Source of the DNA: Chrysaora quinquecirrha | Lineage: Eukaryota; Cnidaria; Scyphozoa; Semaeostomeae; Pelagiidae | Assembly: GCA_014526335.1 (NCBI GenBank) | Contig: JACTAT010000022.1 | Span: 1,680,604-1,744,603 of the forward strand | Direction: 5' to 3' | Length of the DNA: 64,000 bases | Shown: one piece after another, positions 15,815 to 28,705 of the stretch | Position numbering within the stretch: position 1 is the first letter of the stretch | Layout: every line of letters begins with the position of its first letter | Notes under the pieces: generated by a model | Database searches by the model: none | Seen by the model: the letters and a program-made list of their open reading frames with translations, nothing else | What the model was told of the DNA's origin: nothing | Program-made: the position numbers and the translations under genes

Positions 15815-18800
15815 CAAAAGACAGGCTTACTGAAGCAAAATGGCAAAAAATTGGCCAAAATCAACGGTTTCCAAATCGACCATAATTCGTCCTAATTATC
15901 CCCCTGGGAGGAGGATAACCCATTTCAATTACTTTTCCGGGCTATAATAAATGTATTAGGATCATAAAATCGACAAAATAAAAACCCTAAAAATAGCCCA
16001 TTTTTGGCAAAAAGGCAAGGCTATACTAAGGCAAAATGGCCAAAAATCGGCAAAAATCGAGGGTTTCCAAATTAACCTAAATCCTCAAAAATAGGTTACT
16101 AAGAGCAGGAATACCCATTCCAATGCCTTTACCTGGCTATTATAAAGGTATTTAGCCCATAAAATCGATAAAATAAAAACCCTAATAATCGCCCATTTTT
16201 TGGCAAAAAGGCAAGGCTATACTAAGGCAAAATGGCCAAAAATCGGCAAAAATCGAGGGTTTCCAAATTGACCTAAATCCTCAAAAATAGGTTACTAAGA
16301 GCAGGAATACCCATTCCAATGCCTTTACCTGGCTATTATAAAAGTATTTAGCCAATAAAATCGATAAAATAAAAACCCTAAACATCGCCCATTTTTTGGC
16401 AAAAAGGCAAGGCTATACTAAGGCAAAATGGCGAAAATCGGCGAAAAACGAGGGTTTCCAAATTGACCTAAATCCTCAAAAATAGGTTACTAAGAGCAGG
16501 AATACCCATTCCAATGCCTTTACCTGGCTATTATAAAGGTATTTAGCCCATAAAATCGATAAAATGAAAGCCCTAAAAATCGCCCATTTTCGGGCAAAAA
16601 GGCAAGGCTATACTAAGGCAAAATGGCCAAAAATCGAGGGTTTCCAAATTGAGCTAAATCCTCATAAATAGGTTACTAGGAGCAGGAATACCCATTCCAA
16701 TGCCTTTATCTGGCTATTAAAAAGGTATTTAGCCCATAAAATCGAAAAAATAAAACCCTAAAAATCGCCCTTTTTGGGCAAAAGGCAAGGCTATACTAAG
16801 GCAAAATGGCCAAAAATCGGCAAAAATCGAGGGTTTCCAAATTGACCTAAATCCTCAAAAATAGGTTACTAAGAGCAGGAATACCCATTCCAATGCCTTT
16901 ACCTGGCTATTATAAAGGTATTTAGCCCATAAAATCGATAAAATGAAAACCCTAAAAATCGCCCATTTTCGGGCAAAAAGGCAAGGCTATACTAAGGCAA
17001 AATGGCCAAAAATCGGCAAAAATCGAGGGTTTCCAAATTGAGCTAAATCCTCATAAATAGGTTACTAGGAGCAGGAATACCCATTCCAATACCTTTATCT
17101 GGCTATTAAAAAGGTATTTAGCCCATAAAATCGAAAAAATAAAAACCCTAAAAATCGCCCTTTTCTGGGCAAAAAGGCAAGGCTATACTAAGGCAAAATG
17201 GCCAAAAATCGGCAAAAATCGAGGGTTTCCAAATTGACCTAAATCCTCAAAAATAAGTTACTAAGAGCAGGAATACCCATTCCAATGCCTTTACCTGGCT
17301 ATTTAGGTATTTAGCCAATAAAATCGATAAAATAAAAACCCTAAAAATAGCCCATTTTTGGCAAAAAGACAAGGCTATACTAAGGCAAAATGGCCAAAAA
17401 TCGGCAAAAATCGAGGGTTTCTAAATTGACCTAAATCCTCATAAATAGGTTACTAAGAGCAGCAATACCCATTCCAATGCCTTTACCTGGCTATTATAAA
17501 GGTATTTAGCCAATAAAATCGATAAAATAAAAACCCTAAAAATAGCCCATTTTTGACAAAAAGGCAAGGCTATATTAAGGCAAAATGGGCAAAAATCGAG
17601 GGTTTCCAAACTGACCTAAATCCTCAAAAATAGCTTACTAAGAGCAGGAATACCCATTCCAATGCCTTTACCTGGCTATTATAAAGGTATTTAGCCAATA
17701 AAATCGATAAAATAAAAACCCTAAAAATCGCCCATTTTTTGGCAAAATGGCAAGGCTATACAAAGGCAAAATGGCGAAAATCGGCAAAAATCGAGGGTTT
17801 CCAAATTGACCTAAATCCTCAAAAATAGGTTACTAAGAGCAGGAATACCCATTCCAATGCCTTTACCTGGCTATTATAAAGGTATTTAGCCCATAAAATC
17901 GATAAAATGAAAACCCTAAAAATCGCCCATTTTCGGGCAAAAAGGCAAGGCTATACTAAGGCAAAATGGCCAAAAATCGGCAAAAATCGAGGGTTTCCAA
18001 ATTGACCTAAATCCTCATAAATAGGTTACTAGGAGCAGGAATACCCATTCCAATGCCTTTACCTGGCTATTATAAAGGTATTTAGCCCATAAAATCGATA
18101 AAATAAAAACCTAAAAATCGCCCATTTTGGGCAAAAGGTAAGGCTATACTAAGGCAAAATGGCCAAAAATCGGCAAAAATCGAGGGTTTCAAATTGACCT
18201 AAATCCTCAAAAATAGGTTACTAAGAGCAGGAATACCCATTCCAATGCCTTTACCTGGCTATTATAAAGGTATTTAGCCCAGAAAATTGATAAAATAAAA
18301 ACCCTAAAAATCGCCCATTTTTGGGCAAAAAGGTAAGGCTATACTAAGGCAAAATGGCCAAAAATCGGCAAAAATCGAAGGTTTCCAAATTGACCTAAAT
18401 ACTCAAAAATAGGTTACTAAGAGCAGGAATACCCATTCCAATGCCTTTACCTGGCTATTATAAAGGTATTTAGCCCATAAAATCGATAAAATAAAAGCCA
18501 AAAATCGCCCATTTTTGGGCAAAAAGGCAAGGCTATACTAAGGCAAAATGGCCAAAAATCAAAAATCGAAGGTTTCCAAATTGACCTAAATCCTCAAAAA
18601 TAGGTTACTAAGAGCAGGAATACCCATTATAATGCCTTTACCTGGCTATTATAAAGGTATTTAGCCCATAAAATCGATAAAATAAAAACCCTAAAAATCG
18701 CCCATTTTTGGGCAAAAAGGTAAGGCTATACTAAGGCAAAATGGCCAAAAATCGAGGGTTTCCAAATTGACCTTAATCCTCATAAATAGGTTACTAGGAG

Positions 18801-21800
18801 CAGGAATACCCATTCCAATGCCTTTACCTGGCTATTATAAAGGTATTTAGCCCATAAAATCGATAAAATAAAAACCCTAAAAATCGCCCATTTTTGGGCA
18901 AAAAGGTAAGGCTATACTAAGGCAAAATGGCCAAAAATCGGCAAAAATCGAAGGTTTCCAAATTGACCTAAATCCTCAAAAATAGGTTACTAAGAGCAGG
19001 AATACCCATTCCAATGCCTTTACCTGGCTATTATAAAGGTATTTAGCCCATAAAATCGATAAAATAAAAACCCTAAAAATCGCCCATTTTTGGGCAAAAA
19101 GGTAAGGCTATACTAAGGCAAAATGGCCAAAAATCGAGGGTTTCCAAATTGACCTTAATCCTGATAAATAAGTTACTAAGAGCAGGAATACCCATTCCAA
19201 TGCCTTTACCTGGCTATTATAAAGGTATTTAGCCCAGAAAATTGATAAAATAAAAACCCTAAAAATCGCCCATTTTTGGGCAAAAAAGGTAAGGCTATAC
19301 TAAGGCAAAATGGCCAAAAATCGGCAAAAATCGAAGGTTTCCAAATTGACCTAAATACTCAAAAATAGGTTACTAAGAGCAGGAATACCCATTCCAATGC
19401 CTTTACCTGGCTATTATAAAGGTATTTAGCCCATAAAATCGATAAAATAAAACCCTAAAATCGCCAAAAAAATACTAAGGCAAAATGGCCAAAAATCCGC
19501 AAAAATCGAAGGTTTCCAAATTGACCTAAATCCTCAAAAATAGGTTACTAAGAGCAGGAATACCCATTCCAATGCCTTTACCTGGCTATTATAAAGGTAT
19601 TTAGCCCATAAAATCGATAAAATAAAAACCCTAAAATCGCCCATTTTTGGGCAAAAAGGCAAGGCTATATAAGGCAAAAGGCAAAATGGGCAAAAATCGA
19701 GGGTTTCAAATTGACCTAAATCCTCAAAAATAGGTTACTAAGAGCAGGAATACCCATTCCAATGCCTTTACCTGGCTATTATAAAGGTATTTAGCCCATA
19801 AAATCGATAAAATAAAAACCCTAAAAATCGCCCATTTTTGGGCAAAAAGGCAAGGCTATACTAAGGCAAAATGGCCAAAAATCGGCAAAAATCGAAGGTT
19901 TCCAAATTGACCTAAATCCTCAAAAATAGGTTACTAAGAGCAGGAATACCCATTCCAATGCCTTTACCTGGCTATTATAAAGGTATTTAGCCCATAAAAT
20001 CGATAAAATAAAAACCCTAAAAATCGCCCATTTTTGGGCAAAAAGGCAAGGCTATACTAAGGTAAAATGACAAAAATCGGCAAAAATGGAAGGTTTCCAA
20101 ATTGACCTAAATCCTCAAAAACAGGTTACTAAGAGCAGGAATACCCATTCCAATGCCTTTACCTGGCTATTATAAAGGTATTTAGCCCATAAAATCGATA
20201 AAATAAAAACCCTAAAAATCGCCCATTTTTCTGCAAAAAGGCAAGGCTATACTAAGGCAAAATGACAAAAATCGGCAAAAATGGAAGGTTTCAAAATTGA
20301 CCTAAATCCTCAAAAATAGGTTACTAAGAGCAGGAATACCCATTCCAATGCCTTTACCTGGCTATTATAAAGGTATTTAGCCCATAAAATCAATAAAATA
20401 AAAACCCTAAAAATCGCCCATTTTTGGGCAAAAAGGCAAGGCTATACTAAGGCCAAATGACCAAAAATCGGCAAAAATGGAAGGTTTCCAAATTGACCTA
20501 AATCCTCAAAAATAGGTTACTAAGAGCAGGAATACCCATTCCAATGCCTTTACCTGGCCATTATAAAGGTGTTTAGCCCATAAAATCGATAAAATAAAAA
20601 CCCTAAAAATCGACCATTTTTGGGCAAAAAGGCAAGGCTATACAAAGGCCAAATGACCAAAAATCGGCAAAAATGGAAGGTTTCCAAATTGACCTAAATC
20701 CTCAAAAACAGGTTACTAAGAGCAGGAATACCCATTCCAATGCCTTTACCTGGCTATTATAAAGGTATTTAGCCCATAAAATTGATAAAATAAAAACCCT
20801 AAAAATCGCCCATTTTTGGGCAAAAAGGTAAGGCTATACGAAGGCAAAATGGCCAAAAATCTGCAAAAATCGAGGGTTTCCAAATTTACCTAAATCCTCA
20901 AAAATAGGTTACTAAGAGCAGGAATACCCATTCCAATGCCTTTACCTGGCTATTATAAAGGTATTTAGCCCATAAAATTGATAAAATAAAAACCCTAAAA
21001 ATCGCCCATTTTTGGGCAAAAAGGCAAGGCTATACTAAGGCAAAATGACCAAAAATCAGCAAAAATCGAGGGTTTCCAAATTTACCTAAATCCTCAAAAA
21101 TAGGTTACTAAGAGCAGGAATACCCATTCCAATGCCTTTACCTGGCTATTATAAAGGTATTTAGCCCATAAAATCGATAAAATAAAACCCTAAAATCGCC
21201 CATTTTTGGGCAAAAAGGCAAGGCTATACTAAGGCAAAATGACCAAAAATCGGCAAAATGGAAGGTTTCAAATTGACCTAAATCCTCAAAAATAGGTTAC
21301 TAAGAGCAGGAATACCCATTCCAATGCCTTTACCTGGCTATTATAAAGGTATTTAGCCCATAAAATCGATAAAATAAAAACCCTAAAAATCGCCCATTTT
21401 TGGGCAAAAAGGCAAGGCTATACTAAGGCAAAATGACCAAAAATCGGCAAAAATGGAAGGTTTCCAAATTGACCTAAATCCTCAAAAATAGGTTACTAAG
21501 AGCAGGAATACCCATTCCAATGCCTTTACCTGGCCATTATAAAGGTGTTTAGCCCATAAAATCGATAAAATAAAAACCCTAAAAATCGCCCATTTTTGGG
21601 CAAAAAGGCAAGGCTATACAAAGGCCAAATGACCAAAAATCGGCAAAAATGGAAGGTTTCCAAATTTACCTAAATCCTCAAAAACAGGTTACTAAGAGCA
21701 GGAATACCCATTCCAATGCCTTTACCTGGCTATTATAAAGGTATTTAGCCCATAAAATTGATAAAATAAAACCCTAAAATCGCCCATTTTTGGGCAAAAA

Positions 21801-24800
21801 GGTAAGGCTATACTGAAGGCAAAATGGCCAAAAATCTGCAAAAATCGAGGGTTTCCAAATTTACCTAAATCCTCAAAAATAGGTTACTAAGAGCAGGAAT
21901 ACCCATTCCAATGCCTTTACCTGGCTATTATAAAGGTATTTAGCCCATAAAATTGATAAAATAAAAACCCTAAAAATCGCCCATTTTTGGGCAAAAAGGC
22001 AAGGCTATACTAAGGCAAAATGGCCAAAAATCAGCAAAAATCGAGGGTTTCCAAATTTACCTAAATCCTCAAAAATAGGTTACTAAGAGCAGGAATACCC
22101 ATTCCAATGCCTTTACCTGGCTATTATAAAGGTATTTAGCCCATAAAATCGATAAAATAAAAACCCTAAAAATCGCCCATTTTTGGGCAAAAAGGCAAGG
22201 CTATACTAAGGCAAAATGACCAAAAATCGGCAAAAATGGAAGGTTTCCAAATTGACCTAAATCCTCAAAAATAGGTTACTAAGAGCAGGAATACCCATTC
22301 CAATGCCTTTACCTGGCCATTATAAAGGTGTTTAGCCCATAAAATCGATAAAATAAAAACCCTAAAAATCGACCATTTTTGGGCAAAAAGGCAAGGCTAT
22401 ACAAAGGCCAAATGACCAAAAATCGGCAAAAATGGAAGGTTTCCAAATTTACCTAAATCCTCAAAAACAGGTTACTAAGAGCAGGAATACCCATTCCAAT
22501 GCCTTTACCTGGCTATTATAAAGGTATTTAGCCCATAAAATTGATAAAATAAAAACCCTAAAAATCGCCCATTTTTGGGCAAAAAGGTAAGGCTATACGA
22601 AGGCAAAATGGCCAAAAATCTGCAAAAATCGAGGGTTTCCAAATTTACCTAAATCCTCAAAAATAGGTTACTAAGAGCAGGAATACCCATTCCAATGCCT
22701 TTACCTGGCTATTATAAAGGTATTTAGCCCATAAAATTGATAAAATAAAAACCCTAAAAATCGCCCATTTTTGGGCAAAAAGGCAAGGCTATACTAAGGC
22801 AAAATGGCCAAAAATCAGCAAAAATCGAGGGTTTCCAAATTTACCTAAATCCTCAAAAATAGGTTACTAAGAGCAGGAATACCCATTCCAATGCCTTTAC
22901 CTGGCTATTATAAAGGTATTTAGCCCATAAAATCGATAAAATAAAAACCCTAAAAATCGCCCATTTTTGGGCAAAAAGGCAAGGCTATACTAAGGCAAAA
23001 TGACCAAAAATCGGCAAAAATGGAACGTTTCCAAATTGACCTAAATCCTCAAAAATAGGTTACTAAGAGCAGGAATACCCATTCCAATGCCTTTACCTGG
23101 CCATTATAAAGGTGTTTAGCCCATAAAATCGATAAAATAAAAACCCTAAAAATCGACCATTTTTGGGCAAAAAGGCAAGGCTATACAAAGGCCAAATGAC
23201 CAAAAATCGGCAAAAATGGAAGGTTTCCAAATTGACCTAAATCCTCAAAAACAGGTTACTAAGAGCAGGAATACCCATTCCAATGCCTTTACCTGGCTAT
23301 TATAAAGGTATTTAGCCCATAAAATTGATAAAATAAAACCCTAAAAATCGCCCATTTTGGGCAAAAAGGTAAGGCTATCTGAAGGCAAAATGGCCAAAAA
23401 TCTGCAAAAATCGAGGGTTTCCAAATTTACCTAAATCCTCAAAAATAGGTTACTAAGAGCAGGAATACCCATTCCAATGCCTTTACCTGGCTATTATAAA
23501 GGTATTTAGCCCATAAAATTGATAAAATAAAAGCCCTAAAAATCGCCCATTTTTGGGCAAAAAGGCAAGGCTATACTAAGGCAAAATGGCCAAAAATCAG
23601 CAAAAATCGAGGGTTTCCAAATTTACCTAAATCCTCAAAAATAGGTTACTAAGAGCAGGAATACCCATTCCAATGCCTTTACCTGGCTATTATAAAGGTA
23701 TTTAGCCCATAAAATCGATAAAATAAAAACCCTAAAAATCGCCCATTTTTGGGCAAAAAGGCAAGGCTATACTAAGGCAAAATGACCAAAAATCGGCAAA
23801 AATGGATGGTTTCCAAATTGACCTAAATCCTCAAAAATAGGTTACTAAGAGCAGGAATACCCATTCCAATGCCTTTACCTGGCCATTATAAAGGTGTTTA
23901 GCCCATAAAATCGATAAAATAAAAACCCTAAAAATCGACCATTTTTGGGCAAAAAGGCAAGGCTATACAAAGGCCAAATGACCAAAAATCGGCAAAAATG
24001 GAAGGTTTCCAAATTGACCTAAATCCTCAAAAACAGGTTACTAAGAGCAGGAATACCCATTCCAATGCCTTTACCTGGCTATTATAAAGGTATTTAGCCC
24101 ATAAAATTGATAAAATAAAAACCCTAAAAATCGCCCATTTTTGGGCAAAAAGGCAAGGCTATACTAAGGCAAAATGGCCAAAAATCGGCAAAAATCGAAG
24201 GTTTCCAAATTGACCTAAATCCTCAAAAACAGGTTACTAAGAGCAGGAATACCCATTCCAATGCCTTTACCTGGCTATTATAAAGGTATTTAGCCCATAA
24301 AATCGATAAAATAAAACCCTAAAATCGCCCATTTTTGGGCAAAAAGGCAAGGCTATACTAAGGCAAAATGGCCAAAAATCGGCAAAATCGAAGGTTTCCA
24401 AATTGACCTAAATCCTCAAAAATAGGTTACTAAGAGCAGGAATACCCATTCCAATGCCTTTACCTGGCTATTATAAAGGTATTTAGCCCATAAAATCAAT
24501 AAAATAAAAACCCTAAAAATCGCCCATTTTTGGGCAAAAAGGCAAGGCTATACTAAGGCAAAATGACCAAAAATCGGCAAAAATGGAAGGTTTCCAAATT
24601 GACCTAAATCCTCAAAAATAGGTTACTAAGAGCAGGAATACCCATTCCAATGCCTTTACCTGGCCATTATAAAGGTGTTTAGCCCATAAAATCGATAAAA
24701 TAAAAACCCTAAAAATCGACCATTTTTGGGCAAAAAGGCAAGGCTATACAAAGGCCAAATGACCAAAAATCGGCAAAAATGGAAGGTTTCCAAATTGACC

Positions 24801-25445
24801 TAAATCCTCAAAAACAGGTTACTAAGAGCAGGAATACCCATTCCAATGCCTTTACCTGGCTACTATAAAGGTATTTAGCCCATAAAATTGATAAAATAAA
24901 AACCCTAAAAATCGCCCATTTTTGGGCAAAAAGGTAAGGCTATACGAAGGCAAAATGGCCAAAAATCTGCAAAAATCGAGGGTTTCCAAATTTACCTAAA
25001 TCCTCAAAAATAGGTTACTAAGAGCAGGAATACCCATTCCAATGCCTTTACCTGGCTATTATAAAGGTATTTAGCCCATAAAATCGATAAAATAAAAACC
25101 CTAAAAATCGCCCATTTTTGGGCAAAAAGGCAAGGCTATACTAAGGCAAAATGGCCAAAAATCGGCAAAAATCGAAGGTTTCCAAATTGACCTAAATCCT
25201 CAAAAACAGGTTACTAAGAGCAGGAATACCCATTCCAATGCCTTTACCTGGCTATTATAAAGGTATTTAGCCCATAAAATTGATAAAATAAAAACCCTAA
25301 AAATCGCCCATTTTTGGGCAAAAAGGCAAGGCTATACTAAGGCAAAATGGCCAAAAATCGGCAAAAATCGAAGGTTTCCAAATTGACCTAAATCCTCAAA
25401 AACAGGTTACTAAGAGCAGGAATACCCATTCCAATGCCTTTACCT
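15815..25445 (+). repeat. ~196-bp satellite array (satellite A), about 49 monomers
   Basis: Head-to-tail monomers of 195-196 bp (one of 183) begin, for example, at GCAAGGCTAT 16015, 16211, 16407, 16602, 16785 and 16981. The monomer contains AAAATGGCCAAAAATCGG, AGAGCAGGAATACCCATTCC, GCCTTTACCTGGCTATTATA and AAAATCGATAAAATAAAA. AAAATCG recurs about four times per unit, and GCCCATTTTTGGGC is a palindrome. The left-most monomer (about 15815-16014) is clearly diverged, as expected at an array edge. The right end is lost in the 25446-25945 gap, so the array's true length is unknown. No coding function. Pericentromeric or other heterochromatin is plausible. Confidence 0.97.
20440..25130 (+). repeat. 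Four-monomer higher-order repeat inside satellite A
   Basis: Four diagnostic monomer types recur in order. Type A has GGCCATTATAAAGGTGTTTA. Type B has ACAAAGGCCAAATGACC. Type C has GAAGGCAAAATGG with AAATCTGC. Type D has AAATCAGC. The type A marker starts at 20556, 21532, 22315, 23099, 23881 and 24662, giving spacings of 976, 783, 784, 782 and 781 bp. Most intervals are therefore 4 x 196 bp and one is 5 x 196. At about 24.15-24.5 kb types C and D are replaced by other monomers, a local rearrangement. The left half of the array does not show this order. Confidence 0.88.
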
Positions 25446-25945
25446 NNNNNNNNNNNNNNNNNNNNNNNNNNNNNNNNNNNNNNNNNNNNNNNNNNNNNNN
25501 NNNNNNNNNNNNNNNNNNNNNNNNNNNNNNNNNNNNNNNNNNNNNNNNNNNNNNNNNNNNNNNNNNNNNNNNNNNNNNNNNNNNNNNNNNNNNNNNNNNN
25601 NNNNNNNNNNNNNNNNNNNNNNNNNNNNNNNNNNNNNNNNNNNNNNNNNNNNNNNNNNNNNNNNNNNNNNNNNNNNNNNNNNNNNNNNNNNNNNNNNNNN
25701 NNNNNNNNNNNNNNNNNNNNNNNNNNNNNNNNNNNNNNNNNNNNNNNNNNNNNNNNNNNNNNNNNNNNNNNNNNNNNNNNNNNNNNNNNNNNNNNNNNNN
25801 NNNNNNNNNNNNNNNNNNNNNNNNNNNNNNNNNNNNNNNNNNNNNNNNNNNNNNNNNNNNNNNNNNNNNNNNNNNNNNNNNNNNNNNNNNNNNNNNNNNN
25901 NNNNNNNNNNNNNNNNNNNNNNNNNNNNNNNNNNNNNNNNNNNNN
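25446..25945. other. Assembly gap of 500 N
   Basis: A run of exactly 500 N joins satellite A to satellite B. The fixed size indicates a scaffold gap of unknown true length, so the adjacency of the two satellites rests on scaffolding and not on contiguous sequence. Confidence 0.99.
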
Positions 25946-28071
25946 TAGTGCGTTAAGTTACTAATTTTGTAGAGTGTTGACGAACATGGACTTTGAAAAT
26001 CGACAAAATAAAACTAGCATGACCTAGTTAATTCTTCTTCAAGTGAGATTCACGTCCACCATTCGATTCTAAAATATAGTGCGTTAAGTTACTAATTTTG
26101 TAGAGTGTTGACGAACATTGACTTTGAAAATCGACAAAATAAGACTAGCATGACCTAATTAATTAAGTCTTCTTCAAGTGAGATTCACGTCTACCATTCG
26201 ATTCTAAAATATAGTGCGTCAAGTTACTAATTTTGTAGAGTGTTGACGAACATTGACTTTGAAAATCGACAAAATAAGACTAGCATGACCTAATTAATTA
26301 AGTCTTCTTCAAGTGAGATTCACGTCTACCATTCGATTCTAAAATATAGTGCGTCAAGTTACTAATTTTGTAGAGTGTTGACGAACATTGACTTTGAAAA
26401 TCGACAAAATAAGACTAGCATGACCTAATTAATTAAGTCTTCTTCAAGTGAGATTCACGTCTACCATTCGATTCTAAAATATAGTGCGTCAAGTTACTAA
26501 TTTTGTAGAGTGTTGACGAACATTGACTTTGAAAATCGACAAAATAAAACTAGCATGACCTAATTAAGTCTTCTTCAAGTGAGATTCACGTCTACCATTC
26601 GATTCTAAAATATAGTGCGTCAAGTTACTAATTTTGTAGAGTGTTGACGAACATTGACTTTGAAAATCGACAAAATAAGACTAGCATGACCTAATTAAGT
26701 CTTCTTCAAGTGAGATTCACGTCTACCATTCGATTCTAAAATATAGTGCGTCAAGTTACTAATTTTGTAGAGTGTTGACGAACATTGACTTTGAAAATCG
26801 ACAAAATAAGACTAGCATGATCTAATTAAGTCTTCTTCAAGTGAGATTCACGTCTACCATTCGATTCTAAAATATAGTGCGTCAAGTTACTAATTTTGTA
26901 GAGTGTTGACGAACATTGACTTTGAAAATCGACAAAATAAGACTAGCATGACCTAATTAAGTCTTCTTCAAGTGAGATTCACGTCTACCATTCGATTCTA
27001 AAATATAGTGCGTCAAGTTACTAATTTTGTAGAGTGATGACGAACATTGACATTAAAAATCGACAAAATAAAACTAGCATCACCTAATTAAGTCTTCTTC
27101 AAGTGAGATTCACGTCTACCATTCGATTCTAAAATATAGTGCGTCAAGTTACTAATTTTGTAGAGTGATGACGAACATTTACATTAAAAATCGACAAAAT
27201 AAAACTAGCATCACCTAATTAAGTCTTCTTCAAGTGAGATTCACGTCTACCATTCGATTCTAAAATATAGTGCGTCAAGTTACTAATTTTGTAGAGTGAT
27301 GACGAACATTGACATTAAAAATCGACAAAATAAAACTAGCATGACCTAATTAAGTCTTCTTTTAGTGAGATTCACGTCTACCATTCGATTCTAAAATATA
27401 GTGCGTCAAGTTTTGTAGAGTGATGACGAACATTGACATTAAAAATCGACAAAATAAAACTAGCATCACCTAATTAAGTCTTCTTCAAGTGAGATTCACG
27501 TCTACCATTCGATTCTAAAATATAGTGCGTCAAGTTACTAATTTTGTAGAGTGATGACGAACATTGACATTAAAAATCGACAAAATAAAACTAGCATGAC
27601 CTAATTAAGTCTTCTTTTAGTGAGATTCACGTCTACCATTCGATTCTAAAATATAGTGCGTCAAGTTTTGTAGAGTGATGACGAACATTGACATTAAAAA
27701 TCGACAAAATAAAACTAGCATCACCTAATTAAGTCTTCTTCAAGTGAGATTCACGTCTACCATTCGATTCTAAAATATAGTGCGTCAAGTTACTAATTTT
27801 GTAGAGTGTTGACGAACATTGACTTTGAAAATCGACAAAATAAGACTAGCATGAATCGACAAAATAAAACTAGCATCACCTAATTAAGTCTTCTTCAAGT
27901 GAGATTCACGTCTACCATTCGATTCTAAAATATAGTGCGTCAAGTTACTAATTTTGTAGAGTGATGACGAACATTGACATTAAAAATCGACAAAATAAAA
28001 CTAGCATGACCTAATTAAGTCTTCTTTTAGTGAGATTCACGTCTACCATTCGATTCTAAAATATAGTGCGT
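25946..28071 (+). repeat. ~131-bp satellite array (satellite B), about 16 monomers
   Basis: The unit start TAGTGCGT occurs at 25946, 26077, 26212, 26347, 26482, 26613, 26744, 26875 and so on to 28064. Spacing is 131 bp, or 135 bp where an AATT is doubled. The monomer contains TTTTGTAGAGTGTTGACGAA, AAAATCGACAAAATAA, AAGTCTTCTTCAAGTGAGAT and ACCATTCGATTCTAAAATA. From about 27030 a second type (GTGATGACGAA, CATTAAAA) takes over. Short monomers lacking TACTAATTTT recur with TCTTTTAGTG (27357, 27611, 28025), which suggests a dimeric pattern. A partial internal duplication sits at 27840-27870. The left end is lost in the gap. Confidence 0.96.
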
Positions 28072-28104
28072 ATTGAAATTGAAAGTCTGGTACCCAGGGT
28101 AGTA

Positions 28105-28345
28105 AAATTATAACTATAATTATCATTGTCATCATCACTAACATCTGCACCAATGATATCATCATCACCATCACTGCCACCATCATAATCATCATAATCA
28201 TCATGAACTCCATTGTTTTCGCCATCATCATCATTATTATCAATCAATCAAGCAATCACTGTCATCACCAGAATCATGATCATCAGAACCATGATCATGA
28301 TGATCAGTATCATCAACATCATCATAATCATCATCAGTTTTCTGT
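28105..28345. repeat. Degenerate (ATC/CAT)n tract
   Basis: An imperfect triplet tract of ATC, CAT and CAC units begins within 60 bp of the end of satellite B. The open frames through it are compositional. Confidence 0.85.
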
Positions 28346-28483
28346 GTTGTGGCATCACTACCTGCTGTACAGATAATTTGACTGTTAGCTGTTTTTCGGC
28401 TAAATTTTTTTTAAGTGTTAACTGTTATCTAAGGAAATTTTTTGAAGTTAACTGTTTTGTTGACCCCCATCTGGACCCTCAAA

Positions 28484-28705
28484 ATAGGTCTTCTACAAGT
28501 AAGATACAAGTCTACCATTCGATTCTAAAATATAGTCCGTCAAGTAATTAAGTTTGTTGAGTATTGAAGAATACTGACAATCAAAAATGTAAAAATAAGA
28601 CCAGAAAGGTCAACATAAGTCAATTGGAAGTAAGATACAAGTCTACAATTCGTTTCCGAAATATAGTCCGTCAAGTAATTAAGTTTGTTGAGTATTAAAG
28701 AACAT
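28484..28705 (+). repeat. Two diverged, detached satellite B monomers
   Basis: TCTACCATTCGATTCTAAAA followed by TATAGTCCGTCAAGTAATTA recurs as TCTACAATTCGTTTCCGAAA plus TATAGTCCGTCAAGTAATTA. Both units match satellite B but share private changes (GTCCGT, AATTAAGTTTG). They are separated from the homogeneous array by the ATC tract and unique DNA, so they are probably old edge monomers. Confidence 0.85.

Larger units (their letters stand above)
12033..15815. other. Gene-free stretch between DDX6 and the first satellite
   Basis: No exon or conserved protein fragment was recognised. Apart from the two palindromic elements listed separately, it has small foldbacks: an aagggct-ended one at about 13611-13684, and a 40-bp hairpin with tgcccttac / gtaataagggca arms at 14189-14228. 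At 12390-12450 the word AAACAATCACCATTGTT is repeated three times. At 15130-15345 the phrase GCATGTCC..TAAGCTC occurs twice in opposite orientations. Open frames here are short and look random. Confidence 0.5.

Noticed and set aside
25434..25964. 176-aa open frame at the first gap (and similar frames at 52-52.7 kb)
   Set aside because: These frames consist of N bases. They only reflect the gaps.
15815..28071. CRISPR-like regular repeats
   Set aside because: The repeats are directly joined 196-bp and 131-bp monomers without unique spacers, in a eukaryotic genome. They are satellites.
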